Positions 1 through 7,883 of a DNA stretch of 33,632 nucleotides are shown piece by piece. Position 1 is the first letter of the stretch, and each line of letters begins with the position of its first letter. The DNA comes from Polynucleobacter arcticus (GTDB taxonomy: Bacteria; Pseudomonadota; Gammaproteobacteria; Burkholderiales; Burkholderiaceae), in assembly GCF_013307205.1 (NCBI RefSeq), contig NZ_CP028940.1:318145-351776 (forward strand), given 5' to 3'. The notes under the pieces are model-generated. The model was not told the origin of the DNA, made no database searches, and saw nothing but the letters and a program-made list of their open reading frames with translations. The translations under genes were made by a program, and so were the position numbers.

Positions 1-2221
1 AAGAAACCGTATCGCCAGCCAGCGGTGTTGTACTCAGATTGACAGTTGCAGTCGTATTACCGTCATAGACCTTATTAATACCAGTAGCGCTTACCAATAA
101 TGGTGCTGGGGTAATGGTGGCGGTTGTATTACCTGTTGGTGCATACAGCGCTAGATTAGTACTAGTTCCACCAAGACTGTAGCCTGTGTAGGCTACCGCT
201 TTATTAACACCAGCATTTTCATTATTAAAAGTTGCTGTACCAGGGACTAAGGTTACCGCACTAGTATTAGTTGGCGTACCTACAAAGCTGAGTGTGGCAG
301 CTGTAGACTGATCATAGACCTTATCATTCCCCTGCAAGTACACCCACGCTTTTATATCAGTTGATGTGGCGGTTATTTTCAGTAGATAAGCTGCCACTTC
401 AGCATTGGTAGTTGTGTAATTAACAGGATTAAAACGAATGAGCGTGCTGGGAGCAGTGACAGCTGTACCAATTGTCAGGGTACCAGCCCCAGTCCCATTG
501 TTTCCCGAGATGAAGGACGCAGATCCTGTCGTAGTTACAGTGCCAACGCTAATATTATTTCCTGCAGTCATATTCACTTGATTACCAGCTGATGCGCTAG
601 AAGTAAATGTTGCTGCTGGGGCAATGATATTGTTGACCGCGGTAATGTTTATTTGATTGCCCGCACCGCTAGTGGTTAGAGTGCCTGCAGGAGCTGAAGT
701 TATCACTACATCATGACCAGCAATCAGATTTAGTCTTGCACCAGCGGTACTTCCGGTAATAGCGGCATTGATATTAATATCATGGCCTGCATCTAAGGTA
801 AGGGCTTGTGATGTTGACCAGGTGATCGGGCTATTAACTGTGATGTCATTCGTGGCATCAATCGTTCTATCACTGCTTGCTAGACTTGTCGTGACTTGTG
901 CGGGGGTTTCATCACCACCGCTATCGGCGATAGTCCAATTTACCGGATCCAACAACCACATCCCAGTTCTACCTCGAGGTGCTAGGGTGTTGACGTATGC
1001 AGTATCTGTGAGGATAAGATGCTTACCGGAGGTTTCAATAAAACCACCATCACCTGACAGTACTCCGCCGCGAGCTGTTAAGGTGCCAGCAACAACCGTT
1101 GTATTGTCTGACCATAATGCTATCCTGCCGCCACTACCTGTCTGGAGTGCGTCAGCATTAATTACGCTTGCGCTATTCATATTGGTGAAGAGTGAGTTCG
1201 GTTGAGGGCCGGCACCAATAAAATTGCCCCCCACTAGCGCTTGGCCACCACCAGCATCACCACTGACATTGATGTTGGCATTAGTCAGATTGACTGTACC
1301 CCCTAATAATTGCACTGAACCACCAGTTTGACCAGCCCTTGTTCCAGAGGCATTGAGTTTGCCACTCACGCTCACTACCCCAGCATCAGGCCCGGCACTA
1401 AGCACGATGGATCCATTGGCATTATTAATGGATTGCGCTTGGATAAGACCGGTATTGTTAACAGCATTTGAGAGTAGGCTACTAGCTCCCCGCGCTGTCA
1501 TCAGGACTTGTCCACCATCGGCCATGATGAGATGACCATTGCTGACCAATGCATTGACTGCACCTTGATCAACGCTGACATTGAGCAAGCGGTCTCCGGC
1601 AACATCGAGCGTTAGTCCATTGCCCGCTGCTAAAGCAACCGTGCCTAACCGTGCAGTAATCACGCCGGTATTGCTGACATTGGCCCCGAGGAGGGCAATA
1701 TAGCCACCATCGACATTGGTTGCTAGATTGCCTTGGTTACCGATAGAAGCGGTACTATTGCCAGCAAAGCGATAGTTACCAGCTAAGAAGTTGCTATCGG
1801 TCATCCCTAGGGTAGAGGCCACCATGCCGCCCACATTGACCTGGGATCCAGCGCCAAAGAGGATGCCGTTAGGATTGATTAAAAACACGCGGCCATTAGC
1901 AGAGAGGTTGCCCATAATGCGAGTACCATCTGATCCCATGATCCGATTAAGGGCGATTGAGCTACTGCTAGGTTGATTAAATCGAACAGATTCGCCAGCA
2001 CCAATATTAAATCCTTGCCACTGAATAACGGCTTTAGGAGTCGATTGATTAATCGTAGTCGTACTTCCAGCAGAGTTGATAGACGCAGTACCCGAAGTCA
2101 CCACACCACCGACTGGGGCAGCCTGAGCAAGGCTGGCGCAAAAGAGGGCTAGAGCAAGGGTGAGGCGGGCTGAAGGTTTAACCCTAGATTGAACCATCGT
2201 CAGATTAGTAATTGTTTTCAT
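1..2221 (-). CDS. Two-partner secretion exoprotein TpsA, FHA-like adhesin, C-terminus beyond window
   Basis: This is a partial gene of 740 visible codons, open from an ATG at 2221 to the window edge; both ends are in the same frame. It starts with a long signal peptide ending near AQA (residues 31-33). A haemagglutination-activity/TPS secretion domain follows, with the typical NPNGILFG motif around residue 115. Then come low-complexity Gly/Asn/Ser/Thr-rich beta-helix repeats. Near the left edge a YDG-type segment appears (KVYDG, twice), a repeat known from large FHA-family proteins. It lies 52 nt downstream of the TpsB transporter on the same strand, so the two should form one operon and TpsB should export it. 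Expected role is surface adhesion or aggregation. A GGAAAAAG stretch lies just before the start. Ligand and full length cannot be seen. Confidence 0.9.
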   Translation of the reverse strand, partial: MKTITNLTMVQSRVKPSARLTLALALFCASLAQAAPVGGVVTSGTASINSAGSTTTINQSTPKAVIQWQGFNIGAGESVRFNQPSSSSIALNRIMGSDGTRIMGNLSANGRVFLINPNGILFGAGSQVNVGGMVASTLGMTDSNFLAGNYRFAGNSTASIGNQGNLATNVDGGYIALLGANVSNTGVITARLGTVALAAGNGLTLDVAGDRLLNVSVDQGAVNALVSNGHLIMADGGQVLMTARGASSLLSNAVNNTGLIQAQSINNANGSIVLSAGPDAGVVSVSGKLNASGTRAGQTGGSVQLLGGTVNLTNANINVSGDAGGGQALVGGNFIGAGPQPNSLFTNMNSASVINADALQTGSGGRIALWSDNTTVVAGTLTARGGVLSGDGGFIETSGKHLILTDTAYVNTLAPRGRTGMWLLDPVNWTIADSGGDETPAQVTTSLASSDRTIDATNDITVNSPITWSTSQALTLDAGHDININAAITGSTAGARLNLIAGHDVVITSAPAGTLTTSGAGNQINITAVNNIIAPAATFTSSASAGNQVNMTAGNNISVGTVTTTGSASFISGNNGTGAGTLTIGTAVTAPSTLIRFNPVNYTTTNAEVAAYLLKITATSTDIKAWVYLQGNDKVYDQSTAATLSFVGTPTNTSAVTLVPGTATFNNENAGVNKAVAYTGYSLGGTSTNLALYAPTGNTTATITPAPLLVSATGINKVYDGNTTATVNLSTTPLAGDTVS

Positions 2222-2273
2222 GATCTTTTTCCATATTGAAATAGTCTTGCTCTACTGTTTGATTTTGTTTTAA

Positions 2274-3968
2274 TCAAAAATATTTAACGAGTTGTATCCA
2301 AAACTGACCGGTTGCGCTGGTATTGAGAGTCGCTGGCGTATTTCCAATCTTGTGAGCGTAATAGCCCTTAACGGTAAAGTTGTTTAAGTCTGCCCATGTC
2401 AAGCCGACCCCTGCACCGTTTAAAGTGACGGTGTTATTACCAGCCTCTAAAGGATTCTTGTTGTAAATCACACTACCCGTGTCATAAAGCGCAATCAGAC
2501 TCACTCTTCCAGGAATAGGTGCAGACCATGCTGGTAATAGGTAACGTACTTCCAAGTTCACGATGTAACCTTGGTCTCCAAAAGCAGTGCCGGCAGGATA
2601 AGCTCTAACACCATACATTCCACCAAGTTCCATCTTCTCCCAGATATTTAAATTCTTGGATGCAATCTGCCCATTAACTGCACCGTAGAGTGAAAATGGC
2701 GTATCCATAACGTTCTGCAATCTCATGCCGTTAAAGGCAAGTTTGTTATACGCACCGTTAGTCTTGGGACCTTGACTACGACTATCAATAGCACGTGCAG
2801 CAGCAGTTTGTATATTTAGATTTCCAAAGGACCAGACAGCACCGTAGCTAGTAAGGCCACCACCCCCAAAAGAGTCGCGATGGTCTCCGTATATTCCGGG
2901 CATCAATACATTGGCATGTTTATCGGTAGTTTTGGGGTAGACAATGTCATCAGCACTATCAAAGTTCTCTTGATAGGCCCGAGAATCCAATCCCAATTGA
3001 GCATATAGATTGGTTGCACGCGAACGAATCAGTGGGTAGCTACCATAAACGCTGGCAATCTTAGCGCTGCCATGTATTCCTAAATCTGAGTATTGCTTAC
3101 CTAAGGCATAGTTGATCTGTGTATAAGCAACTCCTACTGTGCCCCGTCCTGCTTGGATTTGATATGAAGCACGACCATAAGTCATCCCAGGGCCAGAGCT
3201 TAAGACGCGAAGACTGGCTACATCTCCAAGTCCAGCTAAGTTATTGATATTTACTGTGGCACCTAGGCGAAAGGCACCAGTGGCTGGTAGGCCAGCATTA
3301 TCGCCTTCGATACTTCCTGAAACGAGTGGTCCCGGTGTTAAGTCCACATTTAAATCCGAGGTTCCTGGTGTCGAGCCTGGTACTAGCGTTGAATTAACAA
3401 TTACACCAGGCACATCGGAAAGCAAGAGCAGTCTTGTTTCTAGCGGGCCAGACTCAATCAAATCACCGCTATCCAGACCACTTATTAGATTATTGGCTAT
3501 TCCATCGGAAAGTCGAGTTTGGTTGTTGATGGTGACATTCCCATATTCACCAACAATGACGGTAATTGTCACGACACCATTCTTAATAGTTTGTGCTGGC
3601 AGATAGGCTTGAGCCAGAAAGTAACCGCGCTCGCGATAAAAATCGGCAATTTTTACTGTCATGAAGCGAAGGTCTGTCAGCGTCAAGTCGCTTCCAGGAA
3701 CAAAGCCTGTGAGGGCAATTAATTCGGATTCTTCATAGACCTTTTCACCCCTGATCTGGATTTCGTTAACGCGAATCGTTTTAGTATCTGCAACTGCACT
3801 AGGAGGAGGGGTTGTTGGCCTATCTATTTCAATTTTAGGCGCTTCATTACGTTGAATAGGTGCTGGTGGAATTTGAAATAAAGGTATTGCACTACCCACT
3901 GGTGGGGCTGCCAAGGTCGATTGTGCTGCCATCAACAATATGCCGATATGGATGTAATTGATTTTCAT
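2274..3968 (-). CDS. TpsB outer-membrane transporter, ShlB/FhaC/HecB family
   Basis: The 564-residue product has a signal peptide (cleavage near TLAA, residue 20), a proline-rich linker, a POTRA region around residues 64-145, and a C-terminal 16-strand-type barrel ending in an aromatic residue (KYF). The VRAYP sequence near residue 455 is a variant of the conserved VRGY motif in the barrel-plugging loop of this family. The length matches family members (550-600). It recognises the TPS domain of the partner exoprotein in the periplasm and moves it across the outer membrane; the partner is the adhesin encoded just downstream. Its ATG overlaps the stop codon of an upstream 55-codon reading frame (ATGA), which suggests translational coupling. 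Confidence 0.95.
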   Translation of the reverse strand: MKINYIHIGILLMAAQSTLAAPPVGSAIPLFQIPPAPIQRNEAPKIEIDRPTTPPPSAVADTKTIRVNEIQIRGEKVYEESELIALTGFVPGSDLTLTDLRFMTVKIADFYRERGYFLAQAYLPAQTIKNGVVTITVIVGEYGNVTINNQTRLSDGIANNLISGLDSGDLIESGPLETRLLLLSDVPGVIVNSTLVPGSTPGTSDLNVDLTPGPLVSGSIEGDNAGLPATGAFRLGATVNINNLAGLGDVASLRVLSSGPGMTYGRASYQIQAGRGTVGVAYTQINYALGKQYSDLGIHGSAKIASVYGSYPLIRSRATNLYAQLGLDSRAYQENFDSADDIVYPKTTDKHANVLMPGIYGDHRDSFGGGGLTSYGAVWSFGNLNIQTAAARAIDSRSQGPKTNGAYNKLAFNGMRLQNVMDTPFSLYGAVNGQIASKNLNIWEKMELGGMYGVRAYPAGTAFGDQGYIVNLEVRYLLPAWSAPIPGRVSLIALYDTGSVIYNKNPLEAGNNTVTLNGAGVGLTWADLNNFTVKGYYAHKIGNTPATLNTSATGQFWIQLVKYF

Positions 3969-4132
3969 GATGCTGCCTTGCTAGTCAGCGCTGCAATTCC
4001 TTGGGTCGGTGACTGAGACTCAATATGATTTAAGGCTACTGATAGAAGCTCAATCGCAGATATTGCGATAACTAAGGAAATCAGCAGGATTCTGAAGGTG
4101 GATCCAAGGTGGTGTTGGAAGAAGTGACGCAT
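3965..4132 (-). CDS. 55-aa single-pass membrane peptide at the head of the TPS operon
   Basis: This short reading frame starts at an ATG at 4132, preceded by a good Shine-Dalgarno sequence (AAGGAAG, about 6 nt upstream). It ends with a TGA that overlaps the ATG of tpsB. The product begins MRHFFQHHLGS, has one hydrophobic helix at roughly residues 13-33, and a short polar tail. Strong ribosome binding site, stop-start overlap and absence of any other start for the mRNA make it likely to be translated. I do not recognise a family. It could be a leader that couples tpsB translation, or a small inner-membrane accessory of secretion. An 18-bp candidate operator lies 57-74 nt upstream. Confidence 0.65.
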   Translation of the reverse strand: MRHFFQHHLGSTFRILLISLVIAISAIELLSVALNHIESQSPTQGIAALTSKAAS

Positions 4133-4188
4133 GAGTACTTCCTTTGCATGAAATAGATCTTCACTTTGAAGGAAGTATTGCGAATGGT

Positions 4189-4206
4189 CTGTGCTACATC
4201 GAACAT
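4189..4206. promoter_or_regulatory. Degenerate copy of the 18-bp palindrome, upstream of the TPS operon
   Basis: The sequence CTGTGCTACATCGAACAT keeps one full half-site (CGAACAT) and part of the other when compared with the consensus ATGTTYG-N4-CRAACAT seen at 5901, 7175 and 17258. Its centre is about 66 nt upstream of the first start codon of the TPS operon, similar to the other copies. Confidence 0.45.
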
Positions 4207-4307
4207 AGAAGACCTAATTTGAACTAGTACCAATACAATTAGCGCCATACGGAAAGCCGTTTATTCATACTTGGAAAGTAGCGCACACCAATAAAAATAA
4301 TTTATCT

Positions 4308-4994
4308 CTAGCCGATGACAGAGGAATATATTTTTCTATTTTTTTGGTAGCAACTACAGGCCTCAGCTTTGAGTGCTGAACGATTGATAACTTTCATTTC
4401 CCCGCGGTGGTATTCAATCAAGCCTCTTCTGCGAAAATCTGCAGCAGTGGTGGTGATTCCTACGCGACGCACTCCCAACATGAGTGCAATAAACTCATGT
4501 GTCATCTGAAAGGTGGGTGAGTGGGCCCGATCTTGACTCATCAGGAGCCATTTGGCTAGGCGCGGGCCTATTTCATGAAAATGTTCACAGGCTGCCGATA
4601 GGCCGAGCTGGTTAATGCGGACCGTTAGATAGCTATCCACAATCGCTTCAAATTCTGGGATGTTTTTAATATGAGTTAAAAAATCATTCACACCCATCTT
4701 CCACGCGTTTCCCGAGCCTTGTACTAAGGCTCCAAAGGGATTTGTCATGCTACCGAGGATTACCTCGGCACCCAGCATGCCTTCTCTACCAATCATTCCG
4801 ATTTCAATCGGAGGATGTTTATCAATACTCTGGGTTATTGAAATAAACCCATCAATCGGAAAATACAAATTCTCCACTGGTTTATCAAACACACAAATAT
4901 TGTCCGATAAGGTGAGGATGACGAGATCGGCTTTGGCTAGGACAAGCTCCTGCGTCTCTTTTGGGAGTGAGTTGATTAGATTATTCTTGCTCAT
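4308..4994 (-). CDS. Crp/Fnr-family transcription regulator (1 of 2)
   Basis: The product has an N-terminal cyclic-nucleotide-binding-type beta-roll (about residues 20-130, with the segment MIGREGMLGAEVILG) and a C-terminal Crp-type winged helix. The HTH contains MLGVRRVGITTTA. I prefer the internal ATG at 4994 (protein MSKNNLINSL...), because CGAGG lies about 9 nt before it; an in-frame ATG at 5024 lacks this. The usual Crp arginine/serine cAMP pocket is not obvious and no Fnr cysteine cluster is present, so the effector is unknown. It is a paralogue of the next gene upstream (5118-5837), with a closely similar recognition helix. Two perfect inverted repeats lie in its promoter region (5054-5084). 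Confidence 0.9.
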   Translation of the reverse strand: MSKNNLINSLPKETQELVLAKADLVILTLSDNICVFDKPVENLYFPIDGFISITQSIDKHPPIEIGMIGREGMLGAEVILGSMTNPFGALVQGSGNAWKMGVNDFLTHIKNIPEFEAIVDSYLTVRINQLGLSAACEHFHEIGPRLAKWLLMSQDRAHSPTFQMTHEFIALMLGVRRVGITTTAADFRRRGLIEYHRGEMKVINRSALKAEACSCYQKNRKIYSSVIG

Positions 4995-5053
4995 GTACTG
5001 TAACCTCGGGGTTAGATATATCACTCTATCTTGATGATAAAGTTTGAATAGTC

Positions 5054-5084
5054 ACAGTAATTACTGTCCCGATATTAGTATCGG
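5054..5084. promoter_or_regulatory. Two adjacent perfect inverted repeats in the promoter region of the Crp-like gene
   Basis: ACAGTAATTACTGT (5054-5067) is a perfect 14-bp palindrome. CCGATATTAGTATCGG (5069-5084) has two 6-bp arms around a 4-nt spacer. They lie 60-90 nt before the preferred start at 4994 and 34 nt after the end of the upstream regulator gene. No T-run follows on the minus strand, so operator function is more likely than termination. Confidence 0.4.
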
Positions 5085-5117
5085 CCTGCGGTAGAGCCCC
5101 GTCTGTCTGCTAGAGAA

Positions 5118-5837
5118 CTAAACGGCCATTTTTTCTGGAAGAAGACGCTGATATTCCGTTTTCACGACTTGATAGCATTCGCAAGTACGATGCTCAAGTC
5201 CTGCGCGATCTAAGATAGTGATATGGCCCCGCGCATATTGAATGAGACCGGCTGCCTGCACCTTCAACGCAGCTTCTGTAACACCTTCTCTGCGAACGCC
5301 GAGCATATTAGCGATCAGCTCTTGCGTCATGATGAGTTCATTGCTAGTTAAGCGATCGAGGCTCAAGAGCAGCCAGCGACAAAACTGCTGATCTAAAGTG
5401 TGATGGCGATTGCACACAGCAGTTTGAGACATTTGGGTAATTAAGGCTTGGGTGTAGCGTAAAAGTAAATGCATGATGGGGCCTGACTGATTGAATTCAG
5501 CCAAAATGAGAGAGGATTTAATGCGGTAACCTTTTCCTGCGCTCTGTACGACCGCTCTACTAGTGGTCGATTCACCACCCATAAAAATCGAGATACCTAC
5601 TGCGCCTTCATTGCCAACTACGGCTATCTCAGCTGAAGAGCCGTTTTCTAAGGCATAGAGCAGGGAGACGATAGCTGTAGAAGGGAAATAAACATGACTC
5701 ATTTTTGTGCCTGGCTCATACAACACTTTCCCCAGAGGAAGGTCTACGGGCTCAATATGGGGCAACAATCTTTCCCAATCAGCATTAGGAATTGAATGGA
5801 AAAGGTAATTACGGTCTTTTAGAGCTTTAGTTTCCAT
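5118..5837 (-). CDS. Crp/Fnr-family transcription regulator (2 of 2)
   Basis: This is a Crp-type protein with a beta-roll effector domain (VVGNEGAVGISIFMGGE) and a C-terminal winged helix whose recognition region reads MLGVRREGVTEAA. I place the start at the ATG at 5837 (METKALKDRN...), giving about 239 residues, the normal family length. The longer frame opening at 5918 would add 27 residues unlike the family, and its ATG is part of an 18-bp palindrome that looks like an operator. It is the second of two tandem paralogues with nearly the same DNA-contacting segment. The palindrome 64-81 nt upstream suggests autoregulation or control by its neighbour. The effector is not predictable from the sequence. 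Confidence 0.9.
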   Translation of the reverse strand: METKALKDRNYLFHSIPNADWERLLPHIEPVDLPLGKVLYEPGTKMSHVYFPSTAIVSLLYALENGSSAEIAVVGNEGAVGISIFMGGESTTSRAVVQSAGKGYRIKSSLILAEFNQSGPIMHLLLRYTQALITQMSQTAVCNRHHTLDQQFCRWLLLSLDRLTSNELIMTQELIANMLGVRREGVTEAALKVQAAGLIQYARGHITILDRAGLEHRTCECYQVVKTEYQRLLPEKMAV

Positions 5838-5900
5838 TGCGCCGTTCAGAGTTCGATGATGGTTTATGTAACTAAATATACATCTTGATACTATTTTAAT

Positions 5901-5918
5901 ATGTACGTCACCGAACAT
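5901..5918. promoter_or_regulatory. 18-bp palindrome, candidate operator of the Crp-like gene
   Basis: ATGTACGTCACCGAACAT matches ATGTNYG-N4-CRAACAT with both half-sites readable. Its centre is about 72 nt upstream of the preferred start at 5837. The same motif occurs upstream of genes at 7175 and 17258. Confidence 0.65.
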
Positions 5919-5933
5919 AACGCTGATTCAGGC

Positions 5934-5963
5934 AATAAAAAACCCACCAAATTGAAGGTGGGT
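5934..5963 (-). terminator. Rho-independent terminator after the His/Ala-rich gene
   Basis: On the minus strand the arms ACCCACC and GGTGGGT (7 bp, 8-nt loop, 5942-5963) are followed by TTTTTTA. It lies 69 nt past the stop of the 6032-6277 gene. Confidence 0.85.
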
Positions 5964-6031
5964 CTAGGCTAAACCTGAAAAGCAGGTCTCATTTTTAGCC
6001 AAAAGCTGCAATCAATTGGGTATTAGGCCAA

Positions 6032-6277
6032 TTACTTCATCGCTGGAGCAGCCGCTGCAGTTTTTTTGCAGGCCATTTCACTATGTTCATTGGCATGCAA
6101 AGTGTGGCCTTGAGCTACAGCAGCATGAAAACCGGCATGTTTAGCATCGCCAGCCTCAGCATGTTTAGCAGCTTCTTTATGAGCCATTGAAGCTGCATCG
6201 CAATGTTCAGCAGCCTTCAGATGATCTTGGTGAGCCGATGTGGATGTTTGGTGCTGGTTTTTGTTATCAAGTGTCAT
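6032..6277 (-). CDS. Small His/Ala/Lys-rich protein of unknown function
   Basis: The 81-residue product has no signal peptide and is dominated by Ala, His, Lys and Glu, with repeated short units such as HKEAAKHAEAGDAKHAG. It is predicted to be largely helical. There are ten or more histidines and two cysteines, so metal binding is possible but unproven. Translation is well supported: TTAGGAGAAATAC precedes the ATG and a strong terminator follows the gene. It sits among genes of an envelope/stress cluster. I do not recognise a family. A weak, degenerate match to the 18-bp palindrome (6371-6388) lies about 100 nt upstream. Confidence 0.75.
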   Translation of the reverse strand: MTLDNKNQHQTSTSAHQDHLKAAEHCDAASMAHKEAAKHAEAGDAKHAGFHAAVAQGHTLHANEHSEMACKKTAAAAPAMK

Positions 6278-6424
6278 GTATTTCTCCTAAGGATATAAGT
6301 AGAGGATTCTCTATTCATGCAAGTCAAAAAATGGCTCACAAGTCACTATAAGATTGCCATCCATTAGCATGGGTCTGTTGGCATACATAAACGTAAATAA
6401 TTATTTCTTACAAATAAATTAACA

Positions 6425-6455
6425 AGAAAAAAGCCACTTCTAAATGAAGTGGCTT
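6425..6455 (-). terminator. Rho-independent terminator after the outer-membrane protein gene
   Basis: Arms AAGCCACTTC and GAAGTGGCTT (10 bp, 5-nt loop, 6431-6455) are followed on the minus strand by a T-rich run. It lies 38 nt past the stop of the gene at 6493. Confidence 0.9.
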
Positions 6456-6492
6456 ATAAACATCCCGAGTAAGCTGAGATGAAAAGGAGTAA

Positions 6493-7077
6493 TTAGAATT
6501 TGTAACCAATACCTATGGTTGCAATAGTTGTACTTGGCTTATAAGTGATACCGGATACATTTGCAGTGTTGTACTTAACTTGTTGACCTTCAATTTTGAC
6601 ATACACATTTTTGTCTAACAAAGCCTGAAGTCCGATACCATAACCAATACCGTTAAGATTGCTTGCGCCTGAGACGCCTAGATCATTAAAGGTGCCTTGC
6701 ATGCGGTTATAACCAAGCAATGCGTACAGCATAGTGCTCGTACCAAGTACGTAGCCCGGCTTAAAGTTAATACTCCAATGTTTTTTACCAACTAGGTTAG
6801 CGGTGCCTGATGTACCACCTTTAGTATCTGCTAAGTCATAGGTTCCAGCAAGGCCCAAGGCAATTTCTTTGCTAACGCCAAATGCATATCCAGCTTCAAC
6901 AGTAGGCACTACTGATTGCTGACCCATATTAGCTGATCGAGTGCCTGATAAATCAGTGCTTCCACCAACTGAGCTCACAGAAACGCCAACTGAGGGGCCT
7001 TCAAACGGATTGGCCTGAGCCATTGCGCCTGTGGCTGCAACTGAAAAAAGTGCGGCTGCTAATAATTTCTTGTTCAT
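6493..7077 (-). CDS. Outer-membrane beta-barrel protein (OmpA-like/OmpW-like small porin)
   Basis: The 194-residue product starts with a clear signal peptide (MNKKLLAAALFSVAATGAMA). It continues with alternating beta strands and ends in IGIGYKF, the C-terminal aromatic signature of BAM substrates. The size suits an eight-stranded barrel. It resembles the general outer-membrane beta-barrel families, but no specific function can be given. The gene is divergent from the BON-domain lipoprotein gene at 7284, and a perfect-spacing 18-bp palindrome lies between them (7175-7192), about 100 nt from each start. A strong terminator follows. Confidence 0.85.
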   Translation of the reverse strand: MNKKLLAAALFSVAATGAMAQANPFEGPSVGVSVSSVGGSTDLSGTRSANMGQQSVVPTVEAGYAFGVSKEIALGLAGTYDLADTKGGTSGTANLVGKKHWSINFKPGYVLGTSTMLYALLGYNRMQGTFNDLGVSGASNLNGIGYGIGLQALLDKNVYVKIEGQQVKYNTANVSGITYKPSTTIATIGIGYKF

Positions 7078-7174
7078 TTTTTATTTCCTAATATAAGAGG
7101 TAGTTACCTGGCGAAGAATAGGGGGGGCGGTAGGTTTGGTCTGTCTGTTAACGCACATTAAAAATAAATTTCTT

Positions 7175-7192
7175 ATGTTTGATGCCGAACAT
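7175..7192. promoter_or_regulatory. 18-bp palindrome between the divergent OMP and BON-lipoprotein genes
   Basis: ATGTTTGATGCCGAACAT fits ATGTTYG-N4-CRAACAT exactly. It lies roughly midway in the 206-nt divergent intergenic region and could control either or both promoters. Confidence 0.7.
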
Positions 7193-7283
7193 TCAAAAAA
7201 GTATTTAGAGAATATGGTTTGCATGTACCTAAGGATTTGTTGACGCCTTCAATTAGTCAACCGCTTACACATGAAAGAATCAA

Positions 7284-7619
7284 ATGAGCCTAATTAAAAA
7301 AATCTCTGTTTTAGCATTCACCGGTATCTTGATTTCTCTTACTGCCTGCGCAGCAACAGAAACCAAGGAGAGCACTGGGCAATATGTCGATAACAGCGTT
7401 CTTACTGCCAAAGTGAAGACTGCTATTTTCAACGAGCCTACATTGAAATCCTCAGAAATTTCTGTTGAAACATTCAAAGGTGAAGTTCAGTTAAGTGGCT
7501 TCGTCAGTTCCATTGCTCAAACTAACAAAGCAGTCGAAGTCGCTAAGGGTGTGCCTGGAGTGACTTCTGTAAAAAATGATATGCGTGTGAAGGGCAGCAA
7601 TAACCCTTTTTACAAGTAA
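7284..7619 (+). CDS. BON-domain lipoprotein (OsmY/transport-associated type)
   Basis: The 111-residue product has a lipoprotein signal peptide ending in LTAC (Cys at residue 21). One BON domain follows (about residues 38-105: VKTAIFNEPTLKSSEI, GEVQLSGFVSS, PGVTSVKNDM). BON proteins are thought to bind phospholipid and protect the envelope under osmotic or other stress. It is followed by a CsbD-like gene and another lipoprotein gene, all on the plus strand with short gaps, so an operon is likely. The 18-bp palindrome about 92 nt upstream may control it. Confidence 0.88.
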   Translation: MSLIKKISVLAFTGILISLTACAATETKESTGQYVDNSVLTAKVKTAIFNEPTLKSSEISVETFKGEVQLSGFVSSIAQTNKAVEVAKGVPGVTSVKNDMRVKGSNNPFYK

Positions 7620-7673
7620 TCAGTATTCATTATTTAGCAGTTTCGTAGTCTAACGTTCTACAAGGAGATTTCC

Positions 7674-7850
7674 ATGAATAAAGATCAAGTTAAAGGCCGC
7701 ATTGAAGAAGTTAAGGGCGCAGTAAAAGAAGTTGCGGGCAATATTGTTGGCAATAAGTCTCTTGAGACTGAGGGCATTGTTCAAAAGAATATTGGAAAAG
7801 TACAAGCAGGTCTCGGTGACATTAAGTCTGATGTGAAGAGCAAGCTTTAA
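7674..7850 (+). CDS. CsbD-like stress protein, 58 aa
   Basis: The reading frame begins at an ATG preceded by AAGGAGATTTCC and ends with TAA at 7850. The product starts MNKDQVKGRIEEVKGAVKEV and has the CsbD pattern: an amphipathic N-terminal segment, GNKSLETEG in the middle, then a second QKNIGKVQAG helix. CsbD/YjbJ proteins are small, very abundant, general-stress proteins of unknown mechanism. It sits 54 nt after the BON-lipoprotein gene and 33 nt before another lipoprotein gene, a common grouping. Confidence 0.92.
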   Translation: MNKDQVKGRIEEVKGAVKEVAGNIVGNKSLETEGIVQKNIGKVQAGLGDIKSDVKSKL

Positions 7851-7883
7851 CAGTCCATTTACATTTCATATAAAAGGATCGAT

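Noticed and set aside
768..1976. Plus-strand open frames at 768-1205, 1353-1535 and 1791-1976
   Set aside because: They are antisense to the TpsA frame, which is continuous from 2221 to the left edge and has clear family motifs.
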